Part shown: one piece after another, positions 48,673 through 58,335 of the stretch
Position numbering within the stretch: the stretch's first letter is position 1
Layout of the letters: each line of letters begins with the position of its first letter
Assembly (NCBI RefSeq): GCF_003696365.1
Contig: NZ_RFFM01000001.1
Location: 434,001-498,000 of the forward strand
Direction of reading: 5' to 3'
Length of the DNA stretch: 64,000 nucleotides
Source of the DNA: Stutzerimonas zhaodongensis
GTDB lineage: Bacteria > Pseudomonadota > Gammaproteobacteria > Pseudomonadales > Pseudomonadaceae
Program-made: the position numbers and the translations under genes
Notes under the pieces: generated by a model
What the model saw: the letters and a program-made list of their open reading frames with translations, nothing else
What the model was told of the DNA's origin: nothing
Databases searched by the model: none

Positions 48673-49173
48673 CTACGGGCGTCGGTACGGGCTGGCTAAT
48701 GCGCCATTGAGGTCCAACGTGCCTTTTTCAACGAAGCGCTGGGTGCCGAACATTCCACCGGCCAGCTTCCCGCGCAACACATAGGGCACTTCATCCAGGC
48801 CGATGTGCTCGGCCAGGCCGAGTGCCTGGCGGGCAGCCGAGAAGGCCGAAATGGTGACCGGCACGCTGAGCACGGTTTCGCCGAAACGAGGCACGCTGCC
48901 ACGCGCGTCGCTAACGCCGCTTGCCAGGCGTCGCCCGTTGATTTCCAGATCCAGCGCCACGCCGTTGTAATCCAGCGCCATGTCATTGGGGTTCTGTATT
49001 CGCAACTTGACCGCCATGCGCAGTTCCAGCCCTTCGCCCGGCAGCGGCTGAATGCCCGCGACCTGCACGTTGAGCGGGTCACGCTTGGAAAAAGCGGCAC
49101 AGGCTGCAAGCGTCATCGTCAGCAGGACGACCGACAACAGGCGAACAAGGGGTACGGCTGAGCGCAAGGGCAT
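48673..49173 (-). CDS. LEA14/WHy-type lipoprotein
   Basis: The 166-aa product has a lipobox (MTLAAC). One LEA type 2/WHy domain follows: a core PLPGEGLELRMAVKLRIQNPNDMALDYNGVALDLEINGRRLASG, then SVPRFGETVLSVPVTISAF. These small beta-sandwich proteins are associated with stress and membrane functions. The gene starts seven bases after the slipin stop, so it is the third gene of the NfeD-slipin operon. It is probably a periplasmic lipoprotein of the outer or inner membrane. Confidence 0.85.
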   Translation of the reverse strand: MPLRSAVPLVRLLSVVLLTMTLAACAAFSKRDPLNVQVAGIQPLPGEGLELRMAVKLRIQNPNDMALDYNGVALDLEINGRRLASGVSDARGSVPRFGETVLSVPVTISAFSAARQALGLAEHIGLDEVPYVLRGKLAGGMFGTQRFVEKGTLDLNGALASPYRRP

Positions 49174-49180
49174 AAGGCTT

Positions 49181-49942
49181 CTACTCGGATTTCTTGGTGA
49201 GGTTGCCCAGGCCCTGTAGCAGCTCCATGGGCAGCGGGAAAACGATGGTCGAATTCTTGTCGCCGGCGATGTTGCTCAGCGTCTGCATATAGCGCAGCTG
49301 CATCGCACCTTGCTGGCGACCCAGCATTTCGGCGGCCTGCATCAGCTTCTCCGATGCCTGCAATTCACCCTCAGCATGAATGACCTTGGCCCGCCGCTCG
49401 CGTTCCGCCTCGGCTTGTCGGGCAATGGCGCGGATCATCGATTCGTCGAGGTCCACATGCTTGATTTCTACATTGGCAACCTTGATGCCCCAGGCGTCGG
49501 TCTGTGCGTCGAGCACGGCCTGAATATCGTTGTTGAGCTGCTCGCGCTCGGCCAGCATGTCGTCCAGGTCATGCTTGCCGAGAACCGCACGCAACGTGGT
49601 TTGCGCGAGCTGGCTGGTGGCGGAGTGGTAATCCTCGACCTGAATGATTGCCTTCTCGGCGTCCAGTACGCGGTAGTACACCACTGCGTTGACCTTGACC
49701 GATACGTTGTCCCGCGAAATCACGTCCTGGGTCGGTACGTCCAGCACCAGGGTGCGGAGATCCACCTTCACCATTTGCTGGATTCCGGGGATCACCATGA
49801 TCAGCCCGGGCCCCTTGACCTTCCAGAAGCGTCCCAGCTGAAACACCACGCCGCGTTCGTATTCGCGCAGGATGCGGAAGGTCGATGCAAGCAGCGCGAT
49901 GACCAGCACCAGTACCGCGATAAAGCTCATTTCCAAACCCAT
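49181..49942 (-). CDS. Slipin (SPFH/stomatin-family protein)
   Basis: The 253-aa protein has one N-terminal membrane helix ([20 protein letters not shown]) and the SPFH domain ([26 protein letters not shown]). A helical tail with [25 protein letters not shown] follows. Slipins form oligomers with NfeD-type proteins at membrane microdomains. GAGG overlaps the NfeD stop, three bases upstream, which couples the two genes. A second internal ATG at 49930 could serve as the start. Confidence 0.93.
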   Translation of the reverse strand: MGLEMSFIAVLVLVIALLASTFRILREYERGVVFQLGRFWKVKGPGLIMVIPGIQQMVKVDLRTLVLDVPTQDVISRDNVSVKVNAVVYYRVLDAEKAIIQVEDYHSATSQLAQTTLRAVLGKHDLDDMLAEREQLNNDIQAVLDAQTDAWGIKVANVEIKHVDLDESMIRAIARQAEAERERRAKVIHAEGELQASEKLMQAAEMLGRQQGAMQLRYMQTLSNIAGDKNSTIVFPLPMELLQGLGNLTKKSE

Positions 49943-49945
49943 GGT

Positions 49946-51310
49946 TCACCTCTTATCGATTGGTGGCGCCTCGGCCACGGTGACATCCAGTTGCAGCCCG
50001 CGTCTGGCCACGACGCGCACCTGTTGGCCCGGCAGCAATGGTGCCGAGCTGTGTACCTGCCAGTGTTCACCCTGCAATTGCACCCATCCGCTGTTCGGGT
50101 CGGTGGTATTGACTCCGGTAACGGGTGTCAGGGCGCCGATCAGTTCGCTGTCCCCGCTGACCAGAGGCCGGCGACGCGCTTTCAAGGCCATGCGGACGAT
50201 CACGACGACTACCAAGGCGCTGATGACGCCGAGGGTGCCGATGAGCGAAAGCGGAATGCCGAAGCCGGGTACTTCGGTGTCCACCAGAATGATCGCGCCG
50301 GTGACGAAGGCCGCAACCCCGCCGAGGCCCAGCACGCCGAAACTTGGCACGAACGCCTCGGCGATCATGAACGCCAGGCCCAGGATGATCAGCGCGACGC
50401 CGGCGTAGTTGACCGGCAGCAACTGCAGCGAAAACATCGCCAGCAACAGACAGATACCGCCTATCACGCCCCCGCCCCCTGTACCTGGGTTGGAGAACTC
50501 GAAAATCAGCCCGTAGATGCCGATCATCATCAGGATCAGGGCCACGCTGGGGTTGGTGATCACGGCCAGAAAACGTACCCGCCAGTCCGGGTCGTGCCGC
50601 TCGACAATGGCGCCGCTGGTCTGCAAGGTAGTGGCCCCAGCGCTGGTCTCGATGACCTTACCGTCCAATTGAACGAGCAGGTCGTCCAGGTCGCTCGCCA
50701 GGTAGTCGATGACGTCCTGCGCCAGTGCCTCACGGGCCGACAGGCTGACTGCTTCGCGCACTGCACGCTCGGCCCAGTCGGCGTTGCGTTCGCGCAGTTG
50801 CGCCAGGCCGCGGATATACGCCGCCGCGTCATTCATCTGCTTGCGACTCATGGCGTCGCCGCTCTGCTGGTCGTCTTTCTTGGCCTCGGCAGAGGGTGTG
50901 GGCGTGCTGTCAGAGCCGCCAATCTGTACTGGCGTAGCTGCGCCAAGGTTGGTGCCAGGCGTCATTGCGGCGATATGGCTGGCGTAGAGCATATAGGTGC
51001 CCGCGCTTGCTGCCCGCGAGCCGCTGGGAGTGACATAGGTAGCGACCGGCACCGGGCTGGCGAGGATTTCCTTGATGATGTCGCGCATCGAGGTGTCCAA
51101 CCCACCTGGCGTATCCAGCTCCAGAATCAGCAACTGGGCCTCGGTTTCCTGTGCCTGCTTGATGCCTCTGATCACGTAGTCGGCGCTGGCGGGGCCGATG
51201 ACCCCGTCCACGCGCAGCACTGCGACGGGGCTCGCGGCATGGGACGTGCTGGCGAATGTCAGCAGCAACATCCATAGCCAGGCGAATCGGCAGATCGGGC
51301 GAAGGTGCAT
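49946..51310 (-). CDS. NfeD-family protein with serine-protease (ClpP-type) domain
   Basis: The 454-aa protein has a signal peptide or anchor and a ClpP-class domain (ILELDTPGGLDTSM; SGSRAASAGTYMLYASHIAAM with the candidate nucleophile Ser). Four or five membrane helices follow (residues about 245-370). The C-terminal NfeD OB-fold domain shows the segments SDLIGALT-like, GWVQLQGEHWQV and RVVARRGLQLDV. This is the long NfeD1b type that pairs with slipins. It heads the operon. It is thought to cleave the slipin partner, an inference from archaeal homologues. Confidence 0.92.
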   Translation of the reverse strand: MHLRPICRFAWLWMLLLTFASTSHAASPVAVLRVDGVIGPASADYVIRGIKQAQETEAQLLILELDTPGGLDTSMRDIIKEILASPVPVATYVTPSGSRAASAGTYMLYASHIAAMTPGTNLGAATPVQIGGSDSTPTPSAEAKKDDQQSGDAMSRKQMNDAAAYIRGLAQLRERNADWAERAVREAVSLSAREALAQDVIDYLASDLDDLLVQLDGKVIETSAGATTLQTSGAIVERHDPDWRVRFLAVITNPSVALILMMIGIYGLIFEFSNPGTGGGGVIGGICLLLAMFSLQLLPVNYAGVALIILGLAFMIAEAFVPSFGVLGLGGVAAFVTGAIILVDTEVPGFGIPLSLIGTLGVISALVVVVIVRMALKARRRPLVSGDSELIGALTPVTGVNTTDPNSGWVQLQGEHWQVHSSAPLLPGQQVRVVARRGLQLDVTVAEAPPIDKR

Positions 51311-51598
51311 CGGGTATGACCTCCAGTGCTGGCGACACAGCAGTTATCCACGCGAATCCAGAAAGAATAGTCCAGTCCAGCGGACGATCTTCAAACACCG
51401 TACAGGTGTCGCAGGTCATCAGGGAAGGACGTTGGACCTGAACTCTGTTGCGCTCCCAGGTCTCACAGATCATAGATCGCTGATTTGGCCGGCTGCCGCT
51501 TGGGTTCCAGGCAGGTAGTGCGGTAGCCCCAAGGCTGCGATGCAGGCTATGCACCGGGCTGAGGGCGTGCGAAGCGGCACGATGCCAGAGGAGGTTCC

Positions 51599-52433
51599 AT
51601 GCGCATTCATCATCTCAATTGCGGCTGCATGTGTCCGGTTGGCGGAAAGCTGTTCGATGGTGTCCAGCAGCGGCCTTACTGCACACCTGGTGTGTCACTG
51701 CCTGTTGATCGAGACCGAGCGGCACGGGTTGGTACTTGTGGATACCGGCTTCGGTAGCTGCGATGTGCTAGAGCCCCGCAAGCGGCTCAGCAGCTTCTTC
51801 ATCGCGTTTAACAACATCAAATTCGAGCGTCGTTTGACCGCGCTGGAGCAGGTCCGCGAGCTTGGCTTCAGCCAGCAGGATGTGCAGCACATCCTGCTGA
51901 CGCATCTTGATTTCGACCATGCCGGAGGGTTGGAGGATTTCCCCAACGCTCAGGTGCATGTATTGCAGCGGGAGATGGATGCTGCACGTACGACTCGGAG
52001 CTTTCTCGGCCACCGGCGTTATCGCCATCAGCAGTGGGATGAGGTGCGCAACTGGCAGTTTTATGAGCCAGGTGGTGGTACCTGGTTCGGTTTTCAGGCG
52101 GTTCGGGAGCTGCGCGGCCTGCCGCCCGAAATTCTGCTCATTCCGCTGACCGGGCATACGCACGGCCATGCCGGCGTGGCGCTGCAGACGGGCAATGGTT
52201 GGCTTTTGCACGCGGGGGACGCCTATTTCTATCGCGAAGAGGTAGGCCGGACTGAAAGGCACTGCACGCCGGGACTGCGCTTCTATCAGCGAATGATGGA
52301 AGTAGACCGGACGGCGCGGCTGGCCAATCAGCACCGGCTATGGACGCTGTCTCTGGAACACAAGAACGAAGTGACGCTGTTCTGCAGTCACGATGCCAAG
52401 GAGCTTGAACGCATGCAGGCAGGGCCGCTCTGA
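51599..52433 (+). pseudogene. Metallo-beta-lactamase-fold hydrolase gene with a probable frameshift
   Basis: A GGAGG four bases before ATG 51599 starts the reading MRIHHLNCGCMCPVGGKLFDG, the usual N-terminus of this hydrolase group. That frame stops near 51758. The rest (SSSGLTAHLVCHCLLIE, then the metal site THLDFDHAGG and GHTHGHAG) lies in the next frame to 52433. A one-base shift near 51660-51670 joins the two. Without it, translation could start only at ATG 51658 and would lose about 20 residues. The metal ligands are intact. It may be a true frameshift, a recent mutation, or a sequencing error. Confidence 0.8.
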
Positions 52434-52648
52434 TGGCGCAGCAAGACGACGACCGCTTCGGCGCAACGGTGCGTATGTTGATGGGCTATGTCAGGTGGGT
52501 CGGTTTGGTGGCCTGCTCGCTGGCAGCGCTGGGATACGCAGCGATTGGCAACTACAACATGACCGGGTTAATGGTGGCCTTGGCGGTGCTGTCGTGGATC
52601 AATATTCGCCGTAAGCGCGATAAACCCAGGGCGAACCAGCGGCCCTGA
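52433..52648 (+). CDS. Small hypothetical inner-membrane protein
   Basis: The 71-aa protein has two membrane segments (about residues 18-37 and 43-58) flanked by a polar N-terminus and a basic tail (RRKRDKPRANQRP). Its ATG overlaps the stop of the metallo-beta-lactamase gene (TGATG), so it is coupled to it. I do not recognise a family. Confidence 0.6.
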   Translation: MAQQDDDRFGATVRMLMGYVRWVGLVACSLAALGYAAIGNYNMTGLMVALAVLSWINIRRKRDKPRANQRP

Positions 52649-53037
52649 CGGTTGTGCGGAGGGGAAGCGGTCGATGTTCGACTTTCCGCGTATGGCTGGG
52701 GAGTCGATTGGCTGCGACAGTAGCCCTGTCAGGCAGTGCCTGACGATGCCAATGGCTCACGAGGCTGCTGGCATCGACGCATCAGCTACCTGACCCACGG
52801 TTGGCCGCGTCTTCTCCTCTCATGCACCCAGGTGCCCTCGGCGACTCAAACGGTCGCTACCGGATATTTCACGGCCACTGCCTGACGGCGGTGGCCGCCT
52901 CTGCTCCAGGCAGGCTGTCGATGCTGCCTGCCTCTCGAACCCTTGCGCTATTGCAGCGTATAAGTGAACCCCTATCCGGCAACCCGGTCGATTCACAGTA
53001 AGCCTGCACGGCAAAACCAGACCAAAGGGGAACCACA
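52649..53037. other. Structured non-coding gap before the Pmp3 gene
   Basis: The gap carries several dyads. These are GTCAGGC-AGT-GCCTGAC (52728-52744), CGGCCAC paired with GTGGCCG (52872-52897), and AGGCAGGC paired with GCCTGCCT (52908-52933). The octamer TGCCTGAC occurs at 52737-52744 and 52879-52886. No gene is seen. This could be an RNA or a cluster of operators. Confidence 0.4.
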
Positions 53038-53196
53038 ATGGACTTGATCCGCATCATCATCGCGATTCTGCTGCCACCGCTAGGCGTTTTCCTGCAAGTC
53101 GGCCTGGGTGGCGCATTCTGGCTGAACATCCTGCTGACCCTGCTCGGTTACATCCCGGGCATCATTCATGCGGTATGGGTCATCGCTCGCCGCTGA
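53038..53196 (+). CDS. Pmp3/YqaE-family small membrane protein
   Basis: The 52-aa protein MDLIRIIIAILLPPLGVFLQ... has two membrane segments, with LPPLGVFLQVGLGGAFWLNILLTLLGYIPGIIHAVWVI. The LPPLGVF and GYIPGIIHAxWVI motifs are diagnostic of Pmp3/YqaE (UPF0057), small stress-related membrane proteins. AAGGGGAACCACA precedes the ATG. A terminator follows. It is short and easily missed by length-filtered gene finding. Confidence 0.9.
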   Translation: MDLIRIIIAILLPPLGVFLQVGLGGAFWLNILLTLLGYIPGIIHAVWVIARR

Positions 53197-53215
53197 GTCG
53201 CCAGATGCGGCACCG

Positions 53216-53242
53216 AGCCCGGCCAATCAGCCGGGCTTTTTT
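53216..53242 (+). terminator. Rho-independent terminator after the Pmp3 gene
   Basis: AGCCCGGC (53216-53223) and GCCGGGCT (53230-53237) form an 8-bp stem around a 6-base loop, followed by T-rich sequence to 53242. It lies 19 bases after the stop. Confidence 0.88.
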
Positions 53243-53409
53243 GTGCTTGCAAGCGAGGCGGTGTAAAGTCCCCGGTCGACTGCGTGTCTGGCGGCATCTC
53301 ACGCGAATCACCTTGAACTTGACGGGATCGGAGCGTGCGCTTGACAGCGACGCAACTGCCCGCGCTGCCGTGGGTCTCTGTCTTGGCACAGGGCCTGGGA
53401 AGGAACCAG

Positions 53410-56400
53410 ATGGGCGACTCTTTCATCGATCAGAATAATTTCAAGCGCATCCTCAATCGCAATGTGGCGGTGCCGCTTGGCGTTGGCTTTCTCAGCGCCT
53501 TCTTCTTCAGTGCCATCGTCTATTTCCTGCTCAACGTCAGCCATTGGGTCGAGCGCTCTGTGGCGGGCGTTGCGTATGCCCATGATGTCTTGAAGGTGAC
53601 GGGCGACCTCGAGGCCTCGATGCGGGGTTACCTCATTGCAGGGGAGGAGGTGTTTCTCGAGCCCTATCGAAACGAACTGCCCGTATTCAACGAGCTGCTG
53701 GCCCAACTCAAGGAGTACGCGAGCGATGATCCGGTCCAGCTGAATCGTGTTGAGCGCATCGGTCGCCTGCACCAGCAGTGGGTGGGCTTTGCTGAGGAGG
53801 CAATTGCACGCCGTGCCAATGGCGAGCCTATCGTCGAATACGTGCGCAGCAAGCGGGGGCTTGAGCTGAAAGAGGAACAACGCCGTCAGCTCAACGAATT
53901 GATTGCTCACGAACGTGAGGCCCGGGCCAAGCGCACGGATACATCGGAAACCATCACCACCATACTCGTCGGCAGCTTTCTACTGTTCAGTCTGATTTTC
54001 AGCGGCTTGCTGGTTTACTTCGGGCGGCGCGATCTGTTCAGCCTCTCTGAAAGTTATGCTGCGTCGCTTCAACAGCAGCAGGCCCACGCCGCGGCGCTGG
54101 AAAAGCAGGCCTGGTATCGCACCGGTCAAACCCAGCTCAGCGAATCGCTGATCGGCGAGCAGGCCCTGCCGACCCTTGGCCAGAACGTGCTTACCTTTCT
54201 CGCGCGTTATCTCGATGTGGCAGTAGGCGCGCTGTACGTCACGCAGGACAGCAAGTTGCGGCGGGTGGCAGAGTTCGGCTGGGACAAGGACAGGCTGAAC
54301 AGTGACCGCACGCTGGAGATTGGCGAGGGGCTGGTAGGCCAGGCCGCGCTTGAGCGTCGTGTGATGCGGCTGGACAACCTGCCGCCGGGTTACCTGAAAG
54401 TGAGCTCGGCGCTGGGTAGCGCTGAAGCCACCTCAGTACTGATCTTCCCGGTCGAAGACAGCGGAATGCTCAACGCAGTGCTGGAAGTCGCCTTCCTGAG
54501 GCCACTGCGTGATGAGGACAGCGAGCTGCTCAGCCGGGTCAGAGATAACATCGGTTCGGCTATCGAGGCGGCACGTTACCGCCAGCGGCTACAGCGCATG
54601 CTGGCCGAAACGCAGCAGCTCAACGAAGAGCTGCAGGTGCAGCAGGAAGAGTTGCGCGCGGCCAACGAAGAGCTTGAAGAGCAATCCAATGCCCTGCGTG
54701 AATCCCAGGCGCACATGGAAGAGCAGCAGGCCGAGCTCGAGCAGACCAACGAGCAGCTCGCCGAGCACACTCAGCAGCTGGCCCGACAGCGTGACGAGGT
54801 GGATCTCAAGAACAACCGCCTGCACGAGGTGCAGCTGATGCTCGAAGAGCGCGCCGATGAGCTGCAGCGGGCCAGCCGCTACAAGTCGGAATTCCTCGCC
54901 AACATGTCCCATGAGCTGCGCACGCCACTCAACAGCTCGTTGATTCTTGCCAAGCTGTTGGCCGACAACCCGGAAGGCAATCTGCATGACGATCAGGTGC
55001 AGTTCGCTCGCTCGATCTACTCGGCCGGAAATGACCTGCTCAACCTGATCAACGACATCCTGGACATCTCCAAGGTCGAGGCGGGCAAGCTGGATGTGCG
55101 CCCTGAATTGCTCATCCTGACTCGTATGGTCGATGGCCTGAAAAGCCTCTTCCTCGCCCAGGCGCTGGAGAAGTCGCTGCAGTTCAATGTGGTGCTGGAC
55201 GAGGGTTTGCCATCTAGCCTCTACACCGATCGCCAGCGTCTGGAACAGATCCTCAAGAACCTGCTCTCCAACGCATTCAAGTTCACTGAGAAGGGTTCAG
55301 TAGAGCTGCGGGTGTCGCGTCGTGATAACGAGCACATGGCCTTTGCGGTCCACGACTCGGGTATTGGCATTCCATCGGACCAGCAGCAAGTGATCTTCGA
55401 AGCATTCCGACAGGCTGACGGCACCACCAATCGGCGCTACGGCGGTACCGGGCTGGGCCTGTCGATTTCCCGGGAGCTGGCGCAGTTGCTGGGTGGCACC
55501 ATCGAGGTCAGCAGCGAGCCGGGCGCAGGCAGCGTGTTTACCTTGATCGTGCCGGAAAACTACACCGAGCCGCAGGCGGACGAGTCGGAGGAAATCATCC
55601 CCGCGCCGACCCAGCCGACAGTCGCGGCGATTGCCGCCGCTGAGCCACCCACAACCCAGCGCATCGAGCCTGCCCGTGAGTACGCCCTGCCCACGGTGAG
55701 CGATGATCGCGGCGGCTTTCCCTTCAGTGAACGGTCGGTGCTGGTCATCGAGGATGAGCCACAGTTCGCCAGCATCCTCCGCGACCTGGCTCACGAGCTC
55801 AAATACAGCTGCCTGATCGCACACAATGCTGACCACGGCTTCGATACCGCCGTCCAGTATCGACCCGACGCCATCCTTCTCGACATGCGCCTGCCGGACC
55901 ATTCCGGGCTGACCGTGCTCGAACGCCTCAAGGAAAATCCGATCACCCGGCATATCCCGGTACATATCGTGTCCGTTGAAGATCGCAAGGAAGCCGCGCT
56001 GCAGATGGGCGCGATCGGTTACGCAACCAAGCCGACCACCCGCGAAGATCTCAAGGAGGTCTTCGGCCGCCTTGAAGCCAAACTGGCGCAGAAGGTCAAA
56101 CGCATCCTGCTGGTGGAGGACGACGCACGTCAGCGTGAAAGCGTGTCGCGCCTGATCGAGGATGTGGATATCGAAATCACCGCCGTGGAGTTCGGTGAGC
56201 AGGCGTTGGAGCTGCTGCGTTCGACCGTCTTCGATTGCATGATCATCGATCTCAAACTGCCGGACATGGACGGCCACCAGCTGCTCGAACGCATGGCGCG
56301 CGAGGATATCTGCTCCTTCCCTCCGGTGATCGTCTACACCGGGCGCAACCTGACCCGTGACGAGGAAGCGGCGCTGATGAAGTATTCGCGCTCCATCATC

Positions 56401-56913
56401 ATCAAGGGCGCACGTTCACCGGAACGCCTGCTCGACGAGGTCACGCTGTTCCTGCACAAGGTCGAGTCCGACATGCCGCCGGAGCGGCAGAAGATGCTCA
56501 AGAGCGTGCGCAGCCGCGAAAAGGCGTTCGAGGGCCGCAAGATCCTGGTGGTGGACGACGACGTGCGCAACGTCTTCGCCCTCACCAGCGCGCTGGAGCA
56601 GAAGGGCGCGCTGATCGAGATCGCCCGCAACGGCCATGAGGCCATCGCCCAGCTGCAGAACGTCAGCGATATCGATCTGGTACTGATGGACATCATGATG
56701 CCGGAGATGGACGGTTTTACCGCCATGCAGGAAATCCGCAAGGACCCGCGCTTTGCCAAGTTGCCGATCATCGCCGTGACCGCCAAAGCCATGAAGGATG
56801 ATCAGGACCGTTGCCTGCGCTCCGGTGCCAACGATTATCTGGCCAAGCCGATCGACCTTGACCGACTGTTCTCGCTGATTCGTGTGTGGCTACCGAAGGT
56901 GGAGCTGCTCTGA
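53410..56913 (+). CDS. Hybrid histidine kinase: CHASE3-GAF-kinase with three receiver domains
   Basis: The 1167-aa inner-membrane protein has a first membrane helix at about residues 20-42, a CHASE3-like periplasmic region and a second helix near 183-207. A GAF domain (about 235-385), a long coiled coil and a HisKA/HATPase core follow; the phosphorylated His is H501 in FLANMSHELRTPLN. Three receiver domains end the protein, with phosphoacceptor Asps at about 825, 947 and 1094. The ATG at 53410 follows GGGAAGGAACC and is preferred over GTG 53335. Its stop is one base from the cheR-type start, so it leads a four-gene signalling operon. Confidence 0.93.
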   Translation: MGDSFIDQNNFKRILNRNVAVPLGVGFLSAFFFSAIVYFLLNVSHWVERSVAGVAYAHDVLKVTGDLEASMRGYLIAGEEVFLEPYRNELPVFNELLAQLKEYASDDPVQLNRVERIGRLHQQWVGFAEEAIARRANGEPIVEYVRSKRGLELKEEQRRQLNELIAHEREARAKRTDTSETITTILVGSFLLFSLIFSGLLVYFGRRDLFSLSESYAASLQQQQAHAAALEKQAWYRTGQTQLSESLIGEQALPTLGQNVLTFLARYLDVAVGALYVTQDSKLRRVAEFGWDKDRLNSDRTLEIGEGLVGQAALERRVMRLDNLPPGYLKVSSALGSAEATSVLIFPVEDSGMLNAVLEVAFLRPLRDEDSELLSRVRDNIGSAIEAARYRQRLQRMLAETQQLNEELQVQQEELRAANEELEEQSNALRESQAHMEEQQAELEQTNEQLAEHTQQLARQRDEVDLKNNRLHEVQLMLEERADELQRASRYKSEFLANMSHELRTPLNSSLILAKLLADNPEGNLHDDQVQFARSIYSAGNDLLNLINDILDISKVEAGKLDVRPELLILTRMVDGLKSLFLAQALEKSLQFNVVLDEGLPSSLYTDRQRLEQILKNLLSNAFKFTEKGSVELRVSRRDNEHMAFAVHDSGIGIPSDQQQVIFEAFRQADGTTNRRYGGTGLGLSISRELAQLLGGTIEVSSEPGAGSVFTLIVPENYTEPQADESEEIIPAPTQPTVAAIAAAEPPTTQRIEPAREYALPTVSDDRGGFPFSERSVLVIEDEPQFASILRDLAHELKYSCLIAHNADHGFDTAVQYRPDAILLDMRLPDHSGLTVLERLKENPITRHIPVHIVSVEDRKEAALQMGAIGYATKPTTREDLKEVFGRLEAKLAQKVKRILLVEDDARQRESVSRLIEDVDIEITAVEFGEQALELLRSTVFDCMIIDLKLPDMDGHQLLERMAREDICSFPPVIVYTGRNLTRDEEAALMKYSRSIIIKGARSPERLLDEVTLFLHKVESDMPPERQKMLKSVRSREKAFEGRKILVVDDDVRNVFALTSALEQKGALIEIARNGHEAIAQLQNVSDIDLVLMDIMMPEMDGFTAMQEIRKDPRFAKLPIIAVTAKAMKDDQDRCLRSGANDYLAKPIDLDRLFSLIRVWLPKVELL

Positions 56914-56914
56914 C

Positions 56915-57733
56915 ATGCCAGACCGCAATCAGGCCATCGAACTGAAGCTGCTGATCGAAGCGATCTACCTGCGCTACAGCTACGATTTCCGGGACTACTC
57001 CAGCGCCTCGCTCAAGCGGCGGGTACTGCTGGCGCTCAAGCAGATGCAATGCGAGAACATCTCGGAGCTGCAGCGCAAGATTCTCTATGACTCACAAGCG
57101 TTCATGGACCTGCTGCAGTTCCTCACCATTCCGGTAAGCGAGATGTTTCGCGACCCCAGCTATTACCTGGCGCTTCGCGAACAGGTGGTGCCGGTATTGC
57201 GCACCTACCCGTCGCTGAAGATCTGGATTGCCGGCTGCAGCACTGGGGAGGAGGTCTATTCCATGGCAATCTTGCTGAAGGAAGAGGGCTTGCTGGATCG
57301 CACCATTCTCTACGCCACCGATATCAACCCACGTTCGCTTGAGCGCGCACGCCAAGGGATCTTCAACATAGACCACATGCGGCAGTACACCGGCAATTAT
57401 CAACGTGCCGGTGGCAAGTGCAGCCTGAGCGATTACTATACGGCCGCCTATGACTCCGCAATCATGGATAAGTCCTTGAAAGATAGGGTGACTTTCGCTG
57501 ATCACAGCCTTGCTACAGATAGCGTTTTCGCCGAGACGCAGCTGATTTCCTGTCGCAATGTGTTGATCTACTTCAACAAGCCTTTGCAGGATCGCGCCTT
57601 CGGACTGTTCCGCGAGTCGCTCTGTCACCGAGGATTTCTGGGTCTCGGCAGCAAGGAAACCGTCGAATTCTCAGGCTATGCCGAGCGCTTCGAGGCCTTC
57701 GACAAGCAGGAACGGATCTTCCGCAAGCTATGA
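56915..57733 (+). CDS. CheR-type protein-glutamate methyltransferase
   Basis: The 272-aa protein has the CheR N-terminal helical domain and the methyltransferase domain. The latter shows LTIPVSEMFRDPSYY, WIAGCSTGEEVYSMAILL (SAM motif), LYATDINPRSLERARQGIF and LISCRNVLIYFNKPLQDRAF. CheR methylates glutamates of chemoreceptors, but no receptor gene is beside it. Its stop overlaps the start of the CheB-type gene by four bases. It probably works with the hybrid kinase or with a receptor encoded elsewhere. Confidence 0.94.
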   Translation: MPDRNQAIELKLLIEAIYLRYSYDFRDYSSASLKRRVLLALKQMQCENISELQRKILYDSQAFMDLLQFLTIPVSEMFRDPSYYLALREQVVPVLRTYPSLKIWIAGCSTGEEVYSMAILLKEEGLLDRTILYATDINPRSLERARQGIFNIDHMRQYTGNYQRAGGKCSLSDYYTAAYDSAIMDKSLKDRVTFADHSLATDSVFAETQLISCRNVLIYFNKPLQDRAFGLFRESLCHRGFLGLGSKETVEFSGYAERFEAFDKQERIFRKL

Positions 57734-58332
57734 CCAGCACGGCCCATGATGCTTTCGCCAAGCTGTCCGGACGTCCCGTCGATGCTGTGGTGATTGGCGC
57801 GTCGGCTGGCGGGCTGGCGGCGCTCAGCGCATTGGTGACAGGGCTGCCGGCTAAGTACCGTTTGCCGCTGTTGATGGTCCAGCACGTGCCGCGCACGGGG
57901 CCCACTCAGCTGGTGGAAATCTTCCAGCGCAAGACGGACCTGCGCGTCACAGAACCGGGTGATAAGGAACCGGTGCGCGGCGGAACCCTGTATTTTGCGT
58001 CTCCGGGTTACCACCTGCTGGTCGAGAGCGACTTGAGTCTGTCGCTCAGCCAGGACGATGCGATGCATTTTTCACGGCCTTCGATCGACGTGCTGTTCGA
58101 GTCGGCGGCCGATGTTTGGGGGGAACGGGTTGCCGGCATATTGCTGACAGGCGCCAATGAAGACGGGGCGGCCGGGCTTGATGCGATCAGGCAGGCCGGC
58201 GGGTTGACAGTTGTTCAGGATCCCGGCGAAGCCGAGGTCGCTACCATGCCACTTGCAGCACTCCAGCGCTTTGCGCCGGATTTCATTTTGCCCTTGCGTG
58301 ATATCCATCGACTGTTGCGCGAACTGGAGTGA
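57730..58332 (+). CDS. CheB-type methylesterase domain protein lacking a receiver domain
   Basis: The 200-aa protein is only the CheB catalytic domain. The catalytic triad positions are S25 in VVIGASAGGLAAL, H52 in LLMVQHVPRTG and D145 in TGANEDGAAGL. The usual N-terminal receiver is missing, so activity cannot be switched by CheA in the normal way. It overlaps the CheR-type gene and precedes a receiver-kinase gene whose receiver might control it. The substrate is unknown. Confidence 0.93.
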   Translation: MTSTAHDAFAKLSGRPVDAVVIGASAGGLAALSALVTGLPAKYRLPLLMVQHVPRTGPTQLVEIFQRKTDLRVTEPGDKEPVRGGTLYFASPGYHLLVESDLSLSLSQDDAMHFSRPSIDVLFESAADVWGERVAGILLTGANEDGAAGLDAIRQAGGLTVVQDPGEAEVATMPLAALQRFAPDFILPLRDIHRLLRELE

Positions 58333-58335
58333 CTC

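Noticed and set aside
49310-51277. 655-codon open frame on the plus strand
   Set aside because: It runs antisense through nfeD and slipin, has no recognisable domain, and is a by-product of high-GC codon use.
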